From positions 1-26,179 of IMG/VR virus record IMGVR_UViG_3300032579_001180: 26,179 bases of DNA. One strand, given 5' to 3'. The notes beneath the pieces were generated by a model. It saw only the letters and a list, made by a program, of their open reading frames with translations. It was not told the origin of the DNA and did no database searches. The position numbers were made by a program, and so were the translations under genes. Positions 13,874 through 21,014 of this stretch are shown here, piece by piece (the first letter of the stretch is position 1; every line of letters starts with the position of its first letter). The stretch comes from a virus.

Positions 13874-14046
13874 AACAACACCGCGAACTCACCGAGGAAG
13901 AAGCCGAGGAACTGGAGCGCCTCTGCCTCGAATCCCGAACGCGCAAACTCACACGCGAAGAGACCGTCCGGGGCCGCATGCTCCAAGGATTCGACCAAGA
14001 AGAAGCCGAATGGCTTGCCGATGCCGGAGGGCTTCCCCGAGAATGA
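13870..14046 (+). CDS. Small acidic protein after MuF-peptidase, possible immunity protein
   Basis: A 58-residue, Glu-rich helical protein (starting MKQHRELTEEEAEELERLCL) whose ATG overlaps the MuF stop and whose stop overlaps the gpG-like ATG. Standard Mu-like phages have no gene at this place that I know of. Its size, charge and exact linkage to the MuF gene carrying the peptidase-like domain suggest an inhibitor or immunity partner. That role is inference. Confidence 0.5.
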   Translation: MKQHRELTEEEAEELERLCLESRTRKLTREETVRGRMLQGFDQEEAEWLADAGGLPRE

Positions 14047-14501
14047 GCGCGTCGATCCACGTCTCCATCGACAACATCTCTCCGCGCCTGGAGAAGCTCA
14101 TGCGGCAGGGACGGGATGTCCGGCCAGTCTTGCTGGCGATGGGCACCCAGGTCGAGAGCATCGCCCAGCGGGCCTTCGACGACCCCGGCATGCGCATCGC
14201 CGCCTGGCAGGCCCGCAAGAAGAGCAAGAAAGGCGACGATGCGCGCCCACTCCTCATCAAGACCACCGCCTTGCGGAAATCCTTTTTCGTGAAGGTTAAT
14301 GGAGATTCCGTCGAGATCGGGAACCCGATGCCTTACGCCGCGATCCACCAGTTTGGAGGAAAGACCGGACGGGGCCACAAGGTCACCATCCCGGCGCGGC
14401 CGTTCTTCCCGTTCAATAAAAGCGGGGCGATGGCTCCATGGGCGATGGAGAAAGTCGCCAAGGCAGCGGAGGCGGCCATGCGGAAGAAGCTGGAGCTATG
14501 A
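14043..14501 (+). CDS. Phage virion morphogenesis protein, Mu gpG-like
   Basis: A 152-residue basic protein of the phage virion morphogenesis family: N-terminal helix (SPRLEKLMRQGRDVRPVLLA), central LIKTTALRKSFFVKVNGDSV with the strand 'VEIGNPMPYAAIHQFGGKTG', then IPARPFFPF, the conserved P-A-R-P-F signature of the group. It acts in head or head-tail joining. Follows the MuF gene as G follows F in Mu. Starts at an ATG overlapping the upstream stop. Confidence 0.85.
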   Translation: MSASIHVSIDNISPRLEKLMRQGRDVRPVLLAMGTQVESIAQRAFDDPGMRIAAWQARKKSKKGDDARPLLIKTTALRKSFFVKVNGDSVEIGNPMPYAAIHQFGGKTGRGHKVTIPARPFFPFNKSGAMAPWAMEKVAKAAEAAMRKKLEL

Positions 14502-14503
14502 GT

Positions 14504-14580
14504 GGCGGGTAGCGGGTGACGGGTGGCGAGTAAAGAGTGTCAACCACCCGCCACGCGCCACTCTTAACCCGCCACTTCTC
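14504..14580. repeat. GTGGCGGGT-type repeat hairpin region
   Basis: The gap 14502-14643 has no gene. It starts with imperfect copies of GTGGCGGGT, AGCGGGTGACGGGTGGCGAG, and then complementary copies CCACCCGCCACGCGCCACTC and ACCCGCCACTT, so the RNA could form a long imperfect hairpin. No T-tract follows. It looks like an intergenic repeat of host type rather than a standard terminator. Confidence 0.5.
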
Positions 14581-14643
14581 TTTCCGCCCCACCGTCCCCA
14601 GAGCGCCCAGCATCCTTAGCGGGCATGCCAGACATCAGGCATC

Positions 14644-15654
14644 GTGCGCCCCGTGCCACGCAATGCCGCCCTTATTCCCGGTGATCTGATCGCCCTCCAC
14701 GCCAACTCGCGGATCGGGCAGATCGAGGATCCCGCGAAGCTCCCGACGCGGATGGTCGTTTTTCCCTGGGGCGAGCACAAGACGGCAAAAGGGTCTTTCA
14801 ATGTCAATGAGGTGACGCTCTCCGCGCTGCCCGCCAATCAAGCACTTTCCAATTTTGATCGCGTCGTCCTCGATTTCGATCACAACACCGTCCCCGGCTC
14901 CGCCACCTACAAAGGCGAGCCCGCCGCGATCGCCGCCACCGCACGGGTCGTCTGCCTTTCCGGTGAAGGCATCGTCTATGAGGACATCGAGTGGACAGCC
15001 GAAGGCCGGCAGTTCATCGGAGGCGGCCACTACCGCGACCTCTCGCCCGCCGTGAAGCGCGACGACAAAAACAACGTCATCTTCCTCCACTCCGCAGCCG
15101 CCTGCCGCCAGGGGGCTGTGCCGGGGCTCATCCTTTTCTCAGCCGATCAAACCAATCCAACCAAAACCAACACCATGCCCGACTTCAAAAAGCTCCTCTG
15201 CGCCATCCTCGACCTCGACCCGGAAAAAGCCACCGACGAGGAAATCCAAACAGCCGCTGAAAAAGCTGCCAATGAGGAGGAGGCGGCCGAGGTCGCACCC
15301 GATGGCGACGAAAAGCCGACCGTCGAATCCCTCTCCGCCAAGATCGTCACCCTCGAAGGGAACGTGAGCAAAGTCCTCGGGGCCTCGACGGCCACCGAGC
15401 GTCAATCGATCATTACCCTGGCCTCGCACGAGGGCAAGGTCATCCCCGCCGCCGCGCTGAAGCTCGGCAACGAAGATCTCCGCGCCCTGGTCTCCGATCT
15501 TCCGGTCACCGTGCCGCTCGAAAAGCGCACCTCGGCCGCCGCGAGCGTCGTCGCCCTTTCCGCCTCAGGAGCCACCGGAGCGGATTCGATCCAGGCCGAA
15601 GTCAACAGCAAGCTCGGCCTCTCGAAGGCCACCTACGACAAGCACAACTCCTGA
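14644..15654 (+). CDS. Mu gpI-like head protease/scaffold precursor
   Basis: A 336-residue protein with GTG start (the frame has a stop at 14617-14619 and no ATG before the conserved part). Residues 1-170 fit the Mu I prophage protein family: LDFDHNTVPGSATY (from residue 76), 'IVYEDIEWTAEGRQFIGGGHYRDLSP' (about 113-138), the catalytic part of the head maturation protease. Residues 178-336 are acidic, helical, coiled-coil-like and act as scaffold. It precedes the decoration and major capsid genes, as in Mu. Mu makes its scaffold Z from an internal start in I; the same seems true here. Confidence 0.85.
   Translation: MRPVPRNAALIPGDLIALHANSRIGQIEDPAKLPTRMVVFPWGEHKTAKGSFNVNEVTLSALPANQALSNFDRVVLDFDHNTVPGSATYKGEPAAIAATARVVCLSGEGIVYEDIEWTAEGRQFIGGGHYRDLSPAVKRDDKNNVIFLHSAAACRQGAVPGLILFSADQTNPTKTNTMPDFKKLLCAILDLDPEKATDEEIQTAAEKAANEEEAAEVAPDGDEKPTVESLSAKIVTLEGNVSKVLGASTATERQSIITLASHEGKVIPAAALKLGNEDLRALVSDLPVTVPLEKRTSAAASVVALSASGATGADSIQAEVNSKLGLSKATYDKHNS
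15175..15654 (+). CDS. Internal in-frame scaffold protein (Mu gpZ-like)
   Basis: ATG 15175 (peptide MPDFKKLLCAILDLDPEKAT) is in frame with the gpI-like gene and is preceded by AACCAATCCAACCAAAACCA, a leader like the one (AACCAAAACC) before the capsid gene at 16302. It would make a 159-residue acidic scaffold with no protease domain, as gpZ does in Mu. Confidence 0.55.
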   Translation: MPDFKKLLCAILDLDPEKATDEEIQTAAEKAANEEEAAEVAPDGDEKPTVESLSAKIVTLEGNVSKVLGASTATERQSIITLASHEGKVIPAAALKLGNEDLRALVSDLPVTVPLEKRTSAAASVVALSASGATGADSIQAEVNSKLGLSKATYDKHNS

Positions 15655-15665
15655 TCCGCTCATCA

Positions 15666-15699
15666 AAATCCCACATCCAACATTCAAAATTAACTAACC
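15666..15699 (+). repeat. A-rich leader before decoration gene
   Basis: AATCCCACATCCAACATTC followed by AAAATTAACTAACC directly before ATG 15700. It belongs to the same leader family as 12293-12331 and 16262-16301, with no ribosome-binding site visible. Confidence 0.4.
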
Positions 15700-16260
15700 A
15701 TGTCCGCCACCGCACCCGTCAACACTCCCGAGCGCTCCGGCCTCTTCATTGAAAAGGCCCCCGTCGCTGCCACCACCACACTTTTCGCCGGCGCTCTCGC
15801 CGCCGTGAACTCCTCCGGCTACATCGTGCCGGCAGCGGACACCGCGGGCCTGCGCGTCCTCGGCCGCATCGAGCCCCAGCCGAACCTGAGCGTCATCGAC
15901 AACTCGGCCGGCGAAGCTGGCGACCTGAGCGTCACCGTCAAGCGCGGGATCTTCCAGCTCACCAACGATGGAACGAATCCAGTGACGGCCGCCTACCTGG
16001 GCAAGCCGGTCTACGTGAAGGACGACTCCACCGTGTGCGTCACCTCGACGAACAAGGTGATCGCCGGCCTCTTCCTCGGGTTCCTGGACGGCGACACGAG
16101 CAAGCCGCTCGTGGACACCACGCACATGAGCTCGGTCGTTCCGAGCACCGACACGCTTACCGCGTTGACCTTCACCACCGGCGGAGCCACAGGCCCCGAA
16201 GTCGCCGCCCTACGCGCCGCCGTGCTCGCAATCCTCCAAGCCCAAAACCTCGTCAAGTAG
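15700..16260 (+). CDS. Capsid decoration/cement-like protein
   Basis: A 186-residue protein between protease and major capsid protein. It is Ala/Thr/Val-rich and beta-like: FAGALAAVNSSGYIVPAADT, 'GLRVLGRIEPQPNLSVIDNSAGEAGD', VKRGIFQLTNDG, LGKPVYVKDDSTVCVTSTN. The pattern of a conditioned-value, head-decoration barrel (as in DUF2190-type proteins) and the position support a capsid cement role. Confidence 0.7.
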   Translation: MSATAPVNTPERSGLFIEKAPVAATTTLFAGALAAVNSSGYIVPAADTAGLRVLGRIEPQPNLSVIDNSAGEAGDLSVTVKRGIFQLTNDGTNPVTAAYLGKPVYVKDDSTVCVTSTNKVIAGLFLGFLDGDTSKPLVDTTHMSSVVPSTDTLTALTFTTGGATGPEVAALRAAVLAILQAQNLVK

Positions 16261-16261
16261 T

Positions 16262-16301
16262 CCTCAAATTCCGCATTCCTAATTCCTAATTAACCAAAAC
16301 C
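16262..16301 (+). repeat. CATTCCTAATTCC-type leader before major capsid gene
   Basis: CTCAAATTCCGCATTCCTAA followed by TTCCTAATTAACCAAAACC lies in the 41-base gap before ATG 16302. It has tandem CATTCCTAATTCC units and an AACCAAAACC tail like that before the internal scaffold start at 15175. Confidence 0.45.
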
Positions 16302-17249
16302 ATGCAAATCAACCAATCCACACTCGCCGCCCTCTTCAAAGGCTACCGCACCCTGTTCCTGGAAGCCTACCAGGGCGCAAAGACCATCTGGGAGCAGATC
16401 GCCCTGCGCACTCCCTCCACCGCCGCCGAGGAGATCTACCACTGGCTGGGCAGCGTGCCCGGGATGCGCGAACTCGTGGGTGACATCGTCATCCAGAATC
16501 TCACGGCCGCCCGGTATTCGATCCTGAACAAGGAGTTCGAATCCACGGTCGCCGTCAAGCAGGCGGACATCGAGCGGGACACCTTCGGGATCTACAACCC
16601 GATCATGGAAAGCATGGGCCTGGCTGCGCGCCAGCACCAGGACCAGCTCGTCGCCACGCTCCTTTCCGGCGGGTTCGCCGCGAAGGATTACACCGGCAAG
16701 AATTTCTTCGACACCGACAAGCTCCACGAGCCGGACAACAGCAAGAGCGCGAAGTTCACCAACAAGCTCACGACCGTGCTGAGCGCCGACAGCTTCCAGG
16801 CGGCCCGCGCCCTCATCAAGAGCCGGCTGAACGCCCAGGGCCGCCCGATGGGCCTCGGCATCAAGCTCCAGCTCGTCGTCCCGCCCGCGCTGGAGGCCAT
16901 CGGCCGCCAGATCCTGCAAGCGGACTTCATCTCCCAGTTGGCCACGAACAAGGCCGGCTCCGAGATCGTCGCCGCAACGGCCGTCACCAACGTCAACAAA
17001 GGCACCGCCGATCTGATCGTGTGGCCGCAGCTCGCCGGCAACGACACCAACTGGTTCTTGCTGGAAACCGCGTTCCCGATCCGCCCGCTCATCCTCCAGG
17101 TGGAGAAAGAGCCGACGTTCGCGAGCCTCACGAACCCGGACAGCGATCACGTCTTCAAGCGCCACGAGTTCCTCTACCAGACCTATGGCCGCTACAATGG
17201 CGGCTACGGCCTGCCACAGCTCGCTGTCGGTTCCACCGGCGGAGCATAG
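16302..17249 (+). CDS. Major capsid protein, Mu gpT-like
   Basis: A 315-residue protein of the Mu major head subunit family (HK97 fold). Recognised by FKGYRTLFLEAYQGAKTIWE, then 'MRELVGDIVIQNLTAARYSI', 'ADIERDTFGIYNPIMESMG', KNFFDTDK and WFLLETAFPIRPLILQVEKE. The C-terminus has FKRHEFLYQTYGRYNGGYGL with the usual short tail. It follows the protease, scaffold and decoration genes, as expected. Length is normal for the family. Confidence 0.9.
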   Translation: MQINQSTLAALFKGYRTLFLEAYQGAKTIWEQIALRTPSTAAEEIYHWLGSVPGMRELVGDIVIQNLTAARYSILNKEFESTVAVKQADIERDTFGIYNPIMESMGLAARQHQDQLVATLLSGGFAAKDYTGKNFFDTDKLHEPDNSKSAKFTNKLTTVLSADSFQAARALIKSRLNAQGRPMGLGIKLQLVVPPALEAIGRQILQADFISQLATNKAGSEIVAATAVTNVNKGTADLIVWPQLAGNDTNWFLLETAFPIRPLILQVEKEPTFASLTNPDSDHVFKRHEFLYQTYGRYNGGYGLPQLAVGSTGGA

Positions 17250-17252
17250 GCC

Positions 17253-17666
17253 ATGGGGGCTCCCTACGTCATCATGGGCGACGTGGCCGGGCGCATTCCC
17301 GGCCCGTTCCTCATCCAGGCCCTCGACGATAACGCCGATGGCCTGGCGGACTCCGAGGTCTGGGACAAGGTCGCCGAGAATGTCGCCAAGGAAATCGATG
17401 GGGCGCTCGGCAAGCGCTACAGCGTCCCGTTTTCCAACCCGCTGCCAGCTTTCGTTTCTCGCGCCGCCGAGCTCATCGCCGTCGATCTCATCTACAAGCG
17501 CCGCGGTGAGGCAAAGAACCCCTTCTCCGAAGAGGTTTCCTCCGTGCGCAAGGAGATGGAATCGATCTCCAAAGGCGAGGAGCCGCTCGACCCCGAGCAG
17601 TCCCGCGCCAAACCCAGCGCCAGCGTGATCTCCGAACCCTCCCGCACGACGGGAAGCTCGATCTGA
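17253..17666 (+). CDS. Phage head-tail connector-like protein (DUF1320-like, Mu gp36 position)
   Basis: A 137-residue mostly helical protein that starts 3 bases after the capsid gene. The pattern DVAGRIPGPFLIQALDDNAD with WDKVAENVAKEIDGALGKRY and 'ELIAVDLIYKRRG' is that of the DUF1320 head-completion family. Its C-terminal 30 residues are Ser/Pro-rich and probably flexible. Confidence 0.75.
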   Translation: MGAPYVIMGDVAGRIPGPFLIQALDDNADGLADSEVWDKVAENVAKEIDGALGKRYSVPFSNPLPAFVSRAAELIAVDLIYKRRGEAKNPFSEEVSSVRKEMESISKGEEPLDPEQSRAKPSASVISEPSRTTGSSI

Positions 17667-17667
17667 A

Positions 17668-18156
17668 ATGAACACGGCACAGCTCATTCAAATCATCCAC
17701 GATGACCTCGTGCCTTTTGTCCAGGCACGCAAGGGCCAGCTCCGGATCGCACAGGATCCGGGCGATGTGCTGGACCAGCTCTTGGACAAACCGCTCTCGT
17801 TCCGCGTCGTTCTCCACTGGGCGGGAGACAAGGACCAGACCGACCAGCCGCAGGCCGCGATCGTCGATAACCAGATCGAGGTCTGGGTGATCAAGGCGAA
17901 GGGCCTCCTGCTCAACCCCGGCGATCTTCTCATCAAGCCGCAGGGAGACCAGCCGCCGTTCCTGGTGCTCCTGGACGACATCACAGCCCGCGTGCGTTCG
18001 AACGTCCTGCCCGACGAGGAAACCTCCCGGTTCCTTCACTACAAGGGCGCGGATCCGCTCGATGCCCTCCAGGCACCGAACCTCGAAACTACCGCTTTCA
18101 AACTCACCTTCACCATCACCACCGCGAAGCCACACGTCGAATACCGCAACCTCTAA
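17668..18156 (+). CDS. Tail completion/terminator-like protein
   Basis: A 162-residue protein starting one base after the previous stop. It starts with a helix (NTAQLIQIIHDDLVPFVQAR) and continues with beta strands (LSFRVVLHWAGDKDQTDQPQ, QIEVWVIKAKGLL). It has the size and place of tail terminators or gp37-like completion proteins in Mu-like phages. Assignment rests on position more than on motif. Confidence 0.55.
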   Translation: MNTAQLIQIIHDDLVPFVQARKGQLRIAQDPGDVLDQLLDKPLSFRVVLHWAGDKDQTDQPQAAIVDNQIEVWVIKAKGLLLNPGDLLIKPQGDQPPFLVLLDDITARVRSNVLPDEETSRFLHYKGADPLDALQAPNLETTAFKLTFTITTAKPHVEYRNL

Positions 18157-18159
18157 TTT

Positions 18160-18510
18160 ATGTCCGCACCAAATCCCGTCATCAAAGGCGACTCCACCAT
18201 CCTCTGGGGCACAGGCTCAGTCTACTCCGGCGGCCTCGTTGTTTCGGCAACTCTCACGAAAAATGCGGAAGCCCAGGAGGTCGCCGACACGAACGGCTTT
18301 GCCGCCGCGGTCGTGTTCTTCAACAACAAGCAGGACATCGAGTGCGAGATCATCATCCAGACCGCCGCCCCTTCGATCGAGATCGGCGATGCGGTTTCGA
18401 TTTGCGGCGTCACCGGCTGCATCGTCCAGCCCGGCGGATTCCAGCAAATGTGGGAGCAGAAGGGCGTGCGCAAGTGCCGCCTCAAAGCCACCAAATACAC
18501 CAACTTCTAA
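18160..18510 (+). CDS. Tail protein, probably tail tube-like
   Basis: A 116-residue beta-rich protein: STILWGTGSVYSGGLVVSAT, 'NAEAQEVADTNGFAAAVVFFNNKQDIECEIIIQ' (about residues 38-67), then GVTGCIVQPGGFQ. This alternating pattern and the position just before the tail chaperone pair suggest a tail tube subunit or a short relative. Confidence 0.6.
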   Translation: MSAPNPVIKGDSTILWGTGSVYSGGLVVSATLTKNAEAQEVADTNGFAAAVVFFNNKQDIECEIIIQTAAPSIEIGDAVSICGVTGCIVQPGGFQQMWEQKGVRKCRLKATKYTNF

Positions 18511-18515
18511 CGTGG

Positions 18516-18534
18516 GGCAGGCGTCTCGCCTGCC
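18516..18534. repeat. REP-like hairpin between tail genes
   Basis: GGCAGGCG (18516-18523) and CGCCTGCC (18527-18534) form a perfect 8-bp stem with loop TCT in the 36-base gap 18511-18546. No T-tract is present. It resembles host-type repetitive palindromes and could slow polymerase or protect mRNA. Confidence 0.6.
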
Positions 18535-18546
18535 ATGGAATAATTT

Positions 18547-19032
18547 ATGAAGAAGAAAATTCCAGGGCTCTCCGCCCTCCAAACTGCCAAGTCCCAGACC
18601 GGACATGGGACACCATCGGCGATCCTGTCCGCATTCATCCCCGCGTTCACCGAGGCCGGGGCCGTTGTGCTTTCTCCGCTCAACATGGGCAAAGTCCTTC
18701 TCTTGGAAAAAATCGGCTCTCCCTTCATCTCAAGAACCGACCGCCCGACGAAGATCGAGGATATCGTCCAGGCGATCTTCATCCTGGCGAATCCATCGAA
18801 CGACGAATGTCGCCGGCTTATCGGATCCGGAAAGTTCTCCGATGCCGTCACCGCATTTGCCGATGCTTTGCCAGCCCGCGCACTGAGCGGAGCAGCCGAC
18901 CAAATCAACGCCCATGTCGAAGCGGGCTTCTCTACCGCTGTCCCTTACGGAAAGGGCGAATCCGGCCCTTTAGCGGGGCACCCGAGCCCGGCAACGGCCT
19001 CGGGTGGTTCCTCACCCTCACAGATTGCCTAG
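18547..19032 (+). CDS. Tail assembly chaperone, short form (G-like)
   Basis: A 161-residue protein between the tail tube gene and the tape measure gene, the usual place of the chaperone pair. Helical core: GTPSAILSAFIPAFTEAGAV, 'DIVQAIFILANPSNDECRRLIGS'. The end from residue 143 (AGHPSPATASGGSSPSQIA) is read only if no shift occurs. Starts at ATG 18547 after a REP-like hairpin. Confidence 0.75.
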   Translation: MKKKIPGLSALQTAKSQTGHGTPSAILSAFIPAFTEAGAVVLSPLNMGKVLLLEKIGSPFISRTDRPTKIEDIVQAIFILANPSNDECRRLIGSGKFSDAVTAFADALPARALSGAADQINAHVEAGFSTAVPYGKGESGPLAGHPSPATASGGSSPSQIA

Positions 19033-19262
19033 CCCATGAATACGGCTGGGCTCTCTGCTTCATCCAGGACTCACTGCCGCTCGCCCAGGCCTGCGCACTC
19101 TACAGCGCGATCGCGGCCCGCTACGACCTTACCCCGCGCGGCCCTACATACTTCGATCAGGACTTCCTCAAGCGACTGGAGGCACTTCAGAAGGATGAAG
19201 GACGAAGTAAAAAGTATGAAGTGGGCCGCAAGGCGGCCAAATCCCGCGCGAAGCGCGGCTGA
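18547..19262 (+). CDS. Tail assembly chaperone, -1 frameshift long form (GT-like)
   Basis: A fusion of 142 codons of the short form with 96 residues of the -1 frame, by slippage at CCCTTTA (18966-18972). The second part reads FSGAPEPGNGLGWFLTLTDC, 'LAHEYGWALCFIQDSLPLAQACALYSAIAARYDL', a helical T domain, and ends in a basic tail (GRKAAKSRAKRG). In lambda and many other phages the G and GT forms help tape measure protein during tail assembly. The end is 39 bases before the tape measure ATG. The -1 frame has no good start of its own near the overlap, which supports shifting. Confidence 0.8.
18966..19006 (+). promoter_or_regulatory. Programmed -1 frameshift signal
   Basis: Slippery heptamer CCCTTTA (in phase C CCT TTA) at 18966-18972, a 6-base spacer, and a stem CACCCGAG (18979-18986) with CTCGGGTG (18999-19006). 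Inside the loop CCG-GCAA-CGG adds three pairs closed by a GNRA tetraloop. Phase, spacing and stem are all as in known -1 shift sites. Confidence 0.85.
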
Positions 19263-19301
19263 TCTCAACTTCATCCTTCATCCTTCATCCTTTTTTTTCC
19301 C

Positions 19302-21014
19302 ATGGATCTGAAATTCGTCTTCGGTCTCGACCACAAGCCGCTCACCACCGGGATCGAGCGCTGCAAGGGCGCCATCGGCGATTTCAAGCACGATGCCGCC
19401 CAGCTCGGCGAGCTCACAAAAGTCGGCGACGCGCTCAAGCTCCTGGGCGTTTCCTTTGCGGCATTCAAGTCCATCGAGGGGATCGGAGAGGGGCTCAAGT
19501 CCGTTTTTGAAAGCGGCAAGGCACTGCGCTCCGAATCCAAGGCAACAGGGGAATCCATCACATCCCTCGTCGCGCTCAAGAAAGCCTACCAGGAGGTCGG
19601 TATGGATGCCGGCAGCCTGCAACAGAACCTCGCCATGCTCCAAAGCGCCCTGGGCGGCGTGAACGCTGAAGGCGAGCCCACCAAGCACATCTTCGACCAG
19701 CTCGGCCTCTCGGTGGAAAATCTCAAGGGCCAGTCCGCCGTCGAACAGTTCCACGCCATCGGCACCGCGATCTCCGGGCTCGCTACCCAGGCGGACAAGA
19801 TGGCGGCCGTCAAGGCCATCTTCGGACGCCAGGGAGCACCCATGCTCAACATCCTGGCGGACCCCAAGGCCATCGACGAAGCCTCGAAGTCCACCGCCGA
19901 GAAGGCAGCTATCCTCGAACGCGACGCCGCCCTCTTCACCCGGGTCACCAACCAGTTCGAGGCCATCGGCGTTAAGACCCAGGGGATCTTCCTCGGCATG
20001 GCCGGCCCGGTCGCCTCTTCCCTGGAGCCTCTCCTGGACTCAATCAAAAAAATCGACACGATTGACATCGGAAAAAAGATCGGCTCCCAGGTTTCCGTCC
20101 TCACCGCCGCCATCGGCCAGGGGAAATTTTCCGACCTCATGCAGAAGGAGCTCGATGTCGTCGGAATGTATGGCTCCAACGTCATGGCCGGAATCGTCAA
20201 TTCGTTTGTGGATGAGTTCGCTGCGTCAGGCGACTCCATTACCGCCACCCTTCTCCGGGCTTTCGAGGGGCCGCTCAGTTATTTTCAGGCATGCATCGAG
20301 ACAGACATGGATCTGATGAAGCCAAAAAACCTCAAGGCGCAAGCTGAGCTTATCCATCTTGAAGGCCGCACGGGCCGCGACAATGAACAGCTCCAGATAT
20401 CAGCGAAAAGTCATGACCAGGTCGGAATCGAGTTTTACATAAAAGACCTCAACGAAGCCAGCGCCCGGGCCGCCCAGATCGAAAAGGAAAACCGCGTCAA
20501 ATCCCCACAGGAACGCATGACCGAGGGCGTGCGAAAGGCTTCTCTCTTCAATTTGGCTTCAGGGAAAGCGATGACGGCAGACGATTTTGACGCTGAGGCC
20601 GCCGCCCGCAGAAAACGCGGGAATAACACCTTCAGCCAGACCGCCACTGGAGGCGAGGGGGCTCCCTATCCATCTTCCGTAATTGCCAATGCAAAAAATA
20701 TTGCAGTTGCTGCCGGGGCGGCCATCACCGCCGGCATCAAGGCGGCTACTCCTGAAGAGTCTGCGACCCCAGGAACCAAGTCCCTCGAAGGATGGAAGGC
20801 CGAGAAGCAGGCAGCTATCAAACCCATGGACTCCGACCGTCTCGCCAAGATCGGCGGCTTCGTCGGCGGATCCGGCCCCGCCAACGATCACGCCAGGCGC
20901 ACGGCTGATGCTGCCGGAGCGATTTTGACCTGGGCGCAGCAGGTTTCTCAGCAGGGAATCAAAATCATGACCCAGCCAACACTCGGTAGCCAGGGAGGAG
21001 AAGCGTATGCCTAG
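19302..21014 (+). CDS. Tail tape measure protein
   Basis: A 570-residue, mainly helical protein right after the tail chaperones. N-terminal KFVFGLDHKPLTTGIERCKG, then hydrophobic helices (LKLLGVSFAAFKSIEGIGEG and 'TQGIFLGMAGPVASSLEPLLDSI') and a long central part with ALKKAYQEVGMDAGSLQQNL, a typical tape-measure element. The C-terminal third is charged and low in complexity. Its length would set a tail of about 80-90 nm by the usual 1.5 angstrom per residue rule. Preceded by CTTCATCCTTCATCC repeats (19268-19292). Confidence 0.82.
   Translation: MDLKFVFGLDHKPLTTGIERCKGAIGDFKHDAAQLGELTKVGDALKLLGVSFAAFKSIEGIGEGLKSVFESGKALRSESKATGESITSLVALKKAYQEVGMDAGSLQQNLAMLQSALGGVNAEGEPTKHIFDQLGLSVENLKGQSAVEQFHAIGTAISGLATQADKMAAVKAIFGRQGAPMLNILADPKAIDEASKSTAEKAAILERDAALFTRVTNQFEAIGVKTQGIFLGMAGPVASSLEPLLDSIKKIDTIDIGKKIGSQVSVLTAAIGQGKFSDLMQKELDVVGMYGSNVMAGIVNSFVDEFAASGDSITATLLRAFEGPLSYFQACIETDMDLMKPKNLKAQAELIHLEGRTGRDNEQLQISAKSHDQVGIEFYIKDLNEASARAAQIEKENRVKSPQERMTEGVRKASLFNLASGKAMTADDFDAEAAARRKRGNNTFSQTATGGEGAPYPSSVIANAKNIAVAAGAAITAGIKAATPEESATPGTKSLEGWKAEKQAAIKPMDSDRLAKIGGFVGGSGPANDHARRTADAAGAILTWAQQVSQQGIKIMTQPTLGSQGGEAYA

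Noticed and set aside
18516-18534. Rho-independent terminator after the tail tube gene
   Set aside because: The stem is strong but no T-run follows and the operon continues; it fits a REP-like palindrome better.
19036-19311. Plus-strand ORF starting just after the short tail chaperone
   Set aside because: The real coding frame here is the -1 extension of the chaperone, whose peptide is domain-like; this frame gives a Ser/Arg-rich peptide and overlaps the tape measure start.
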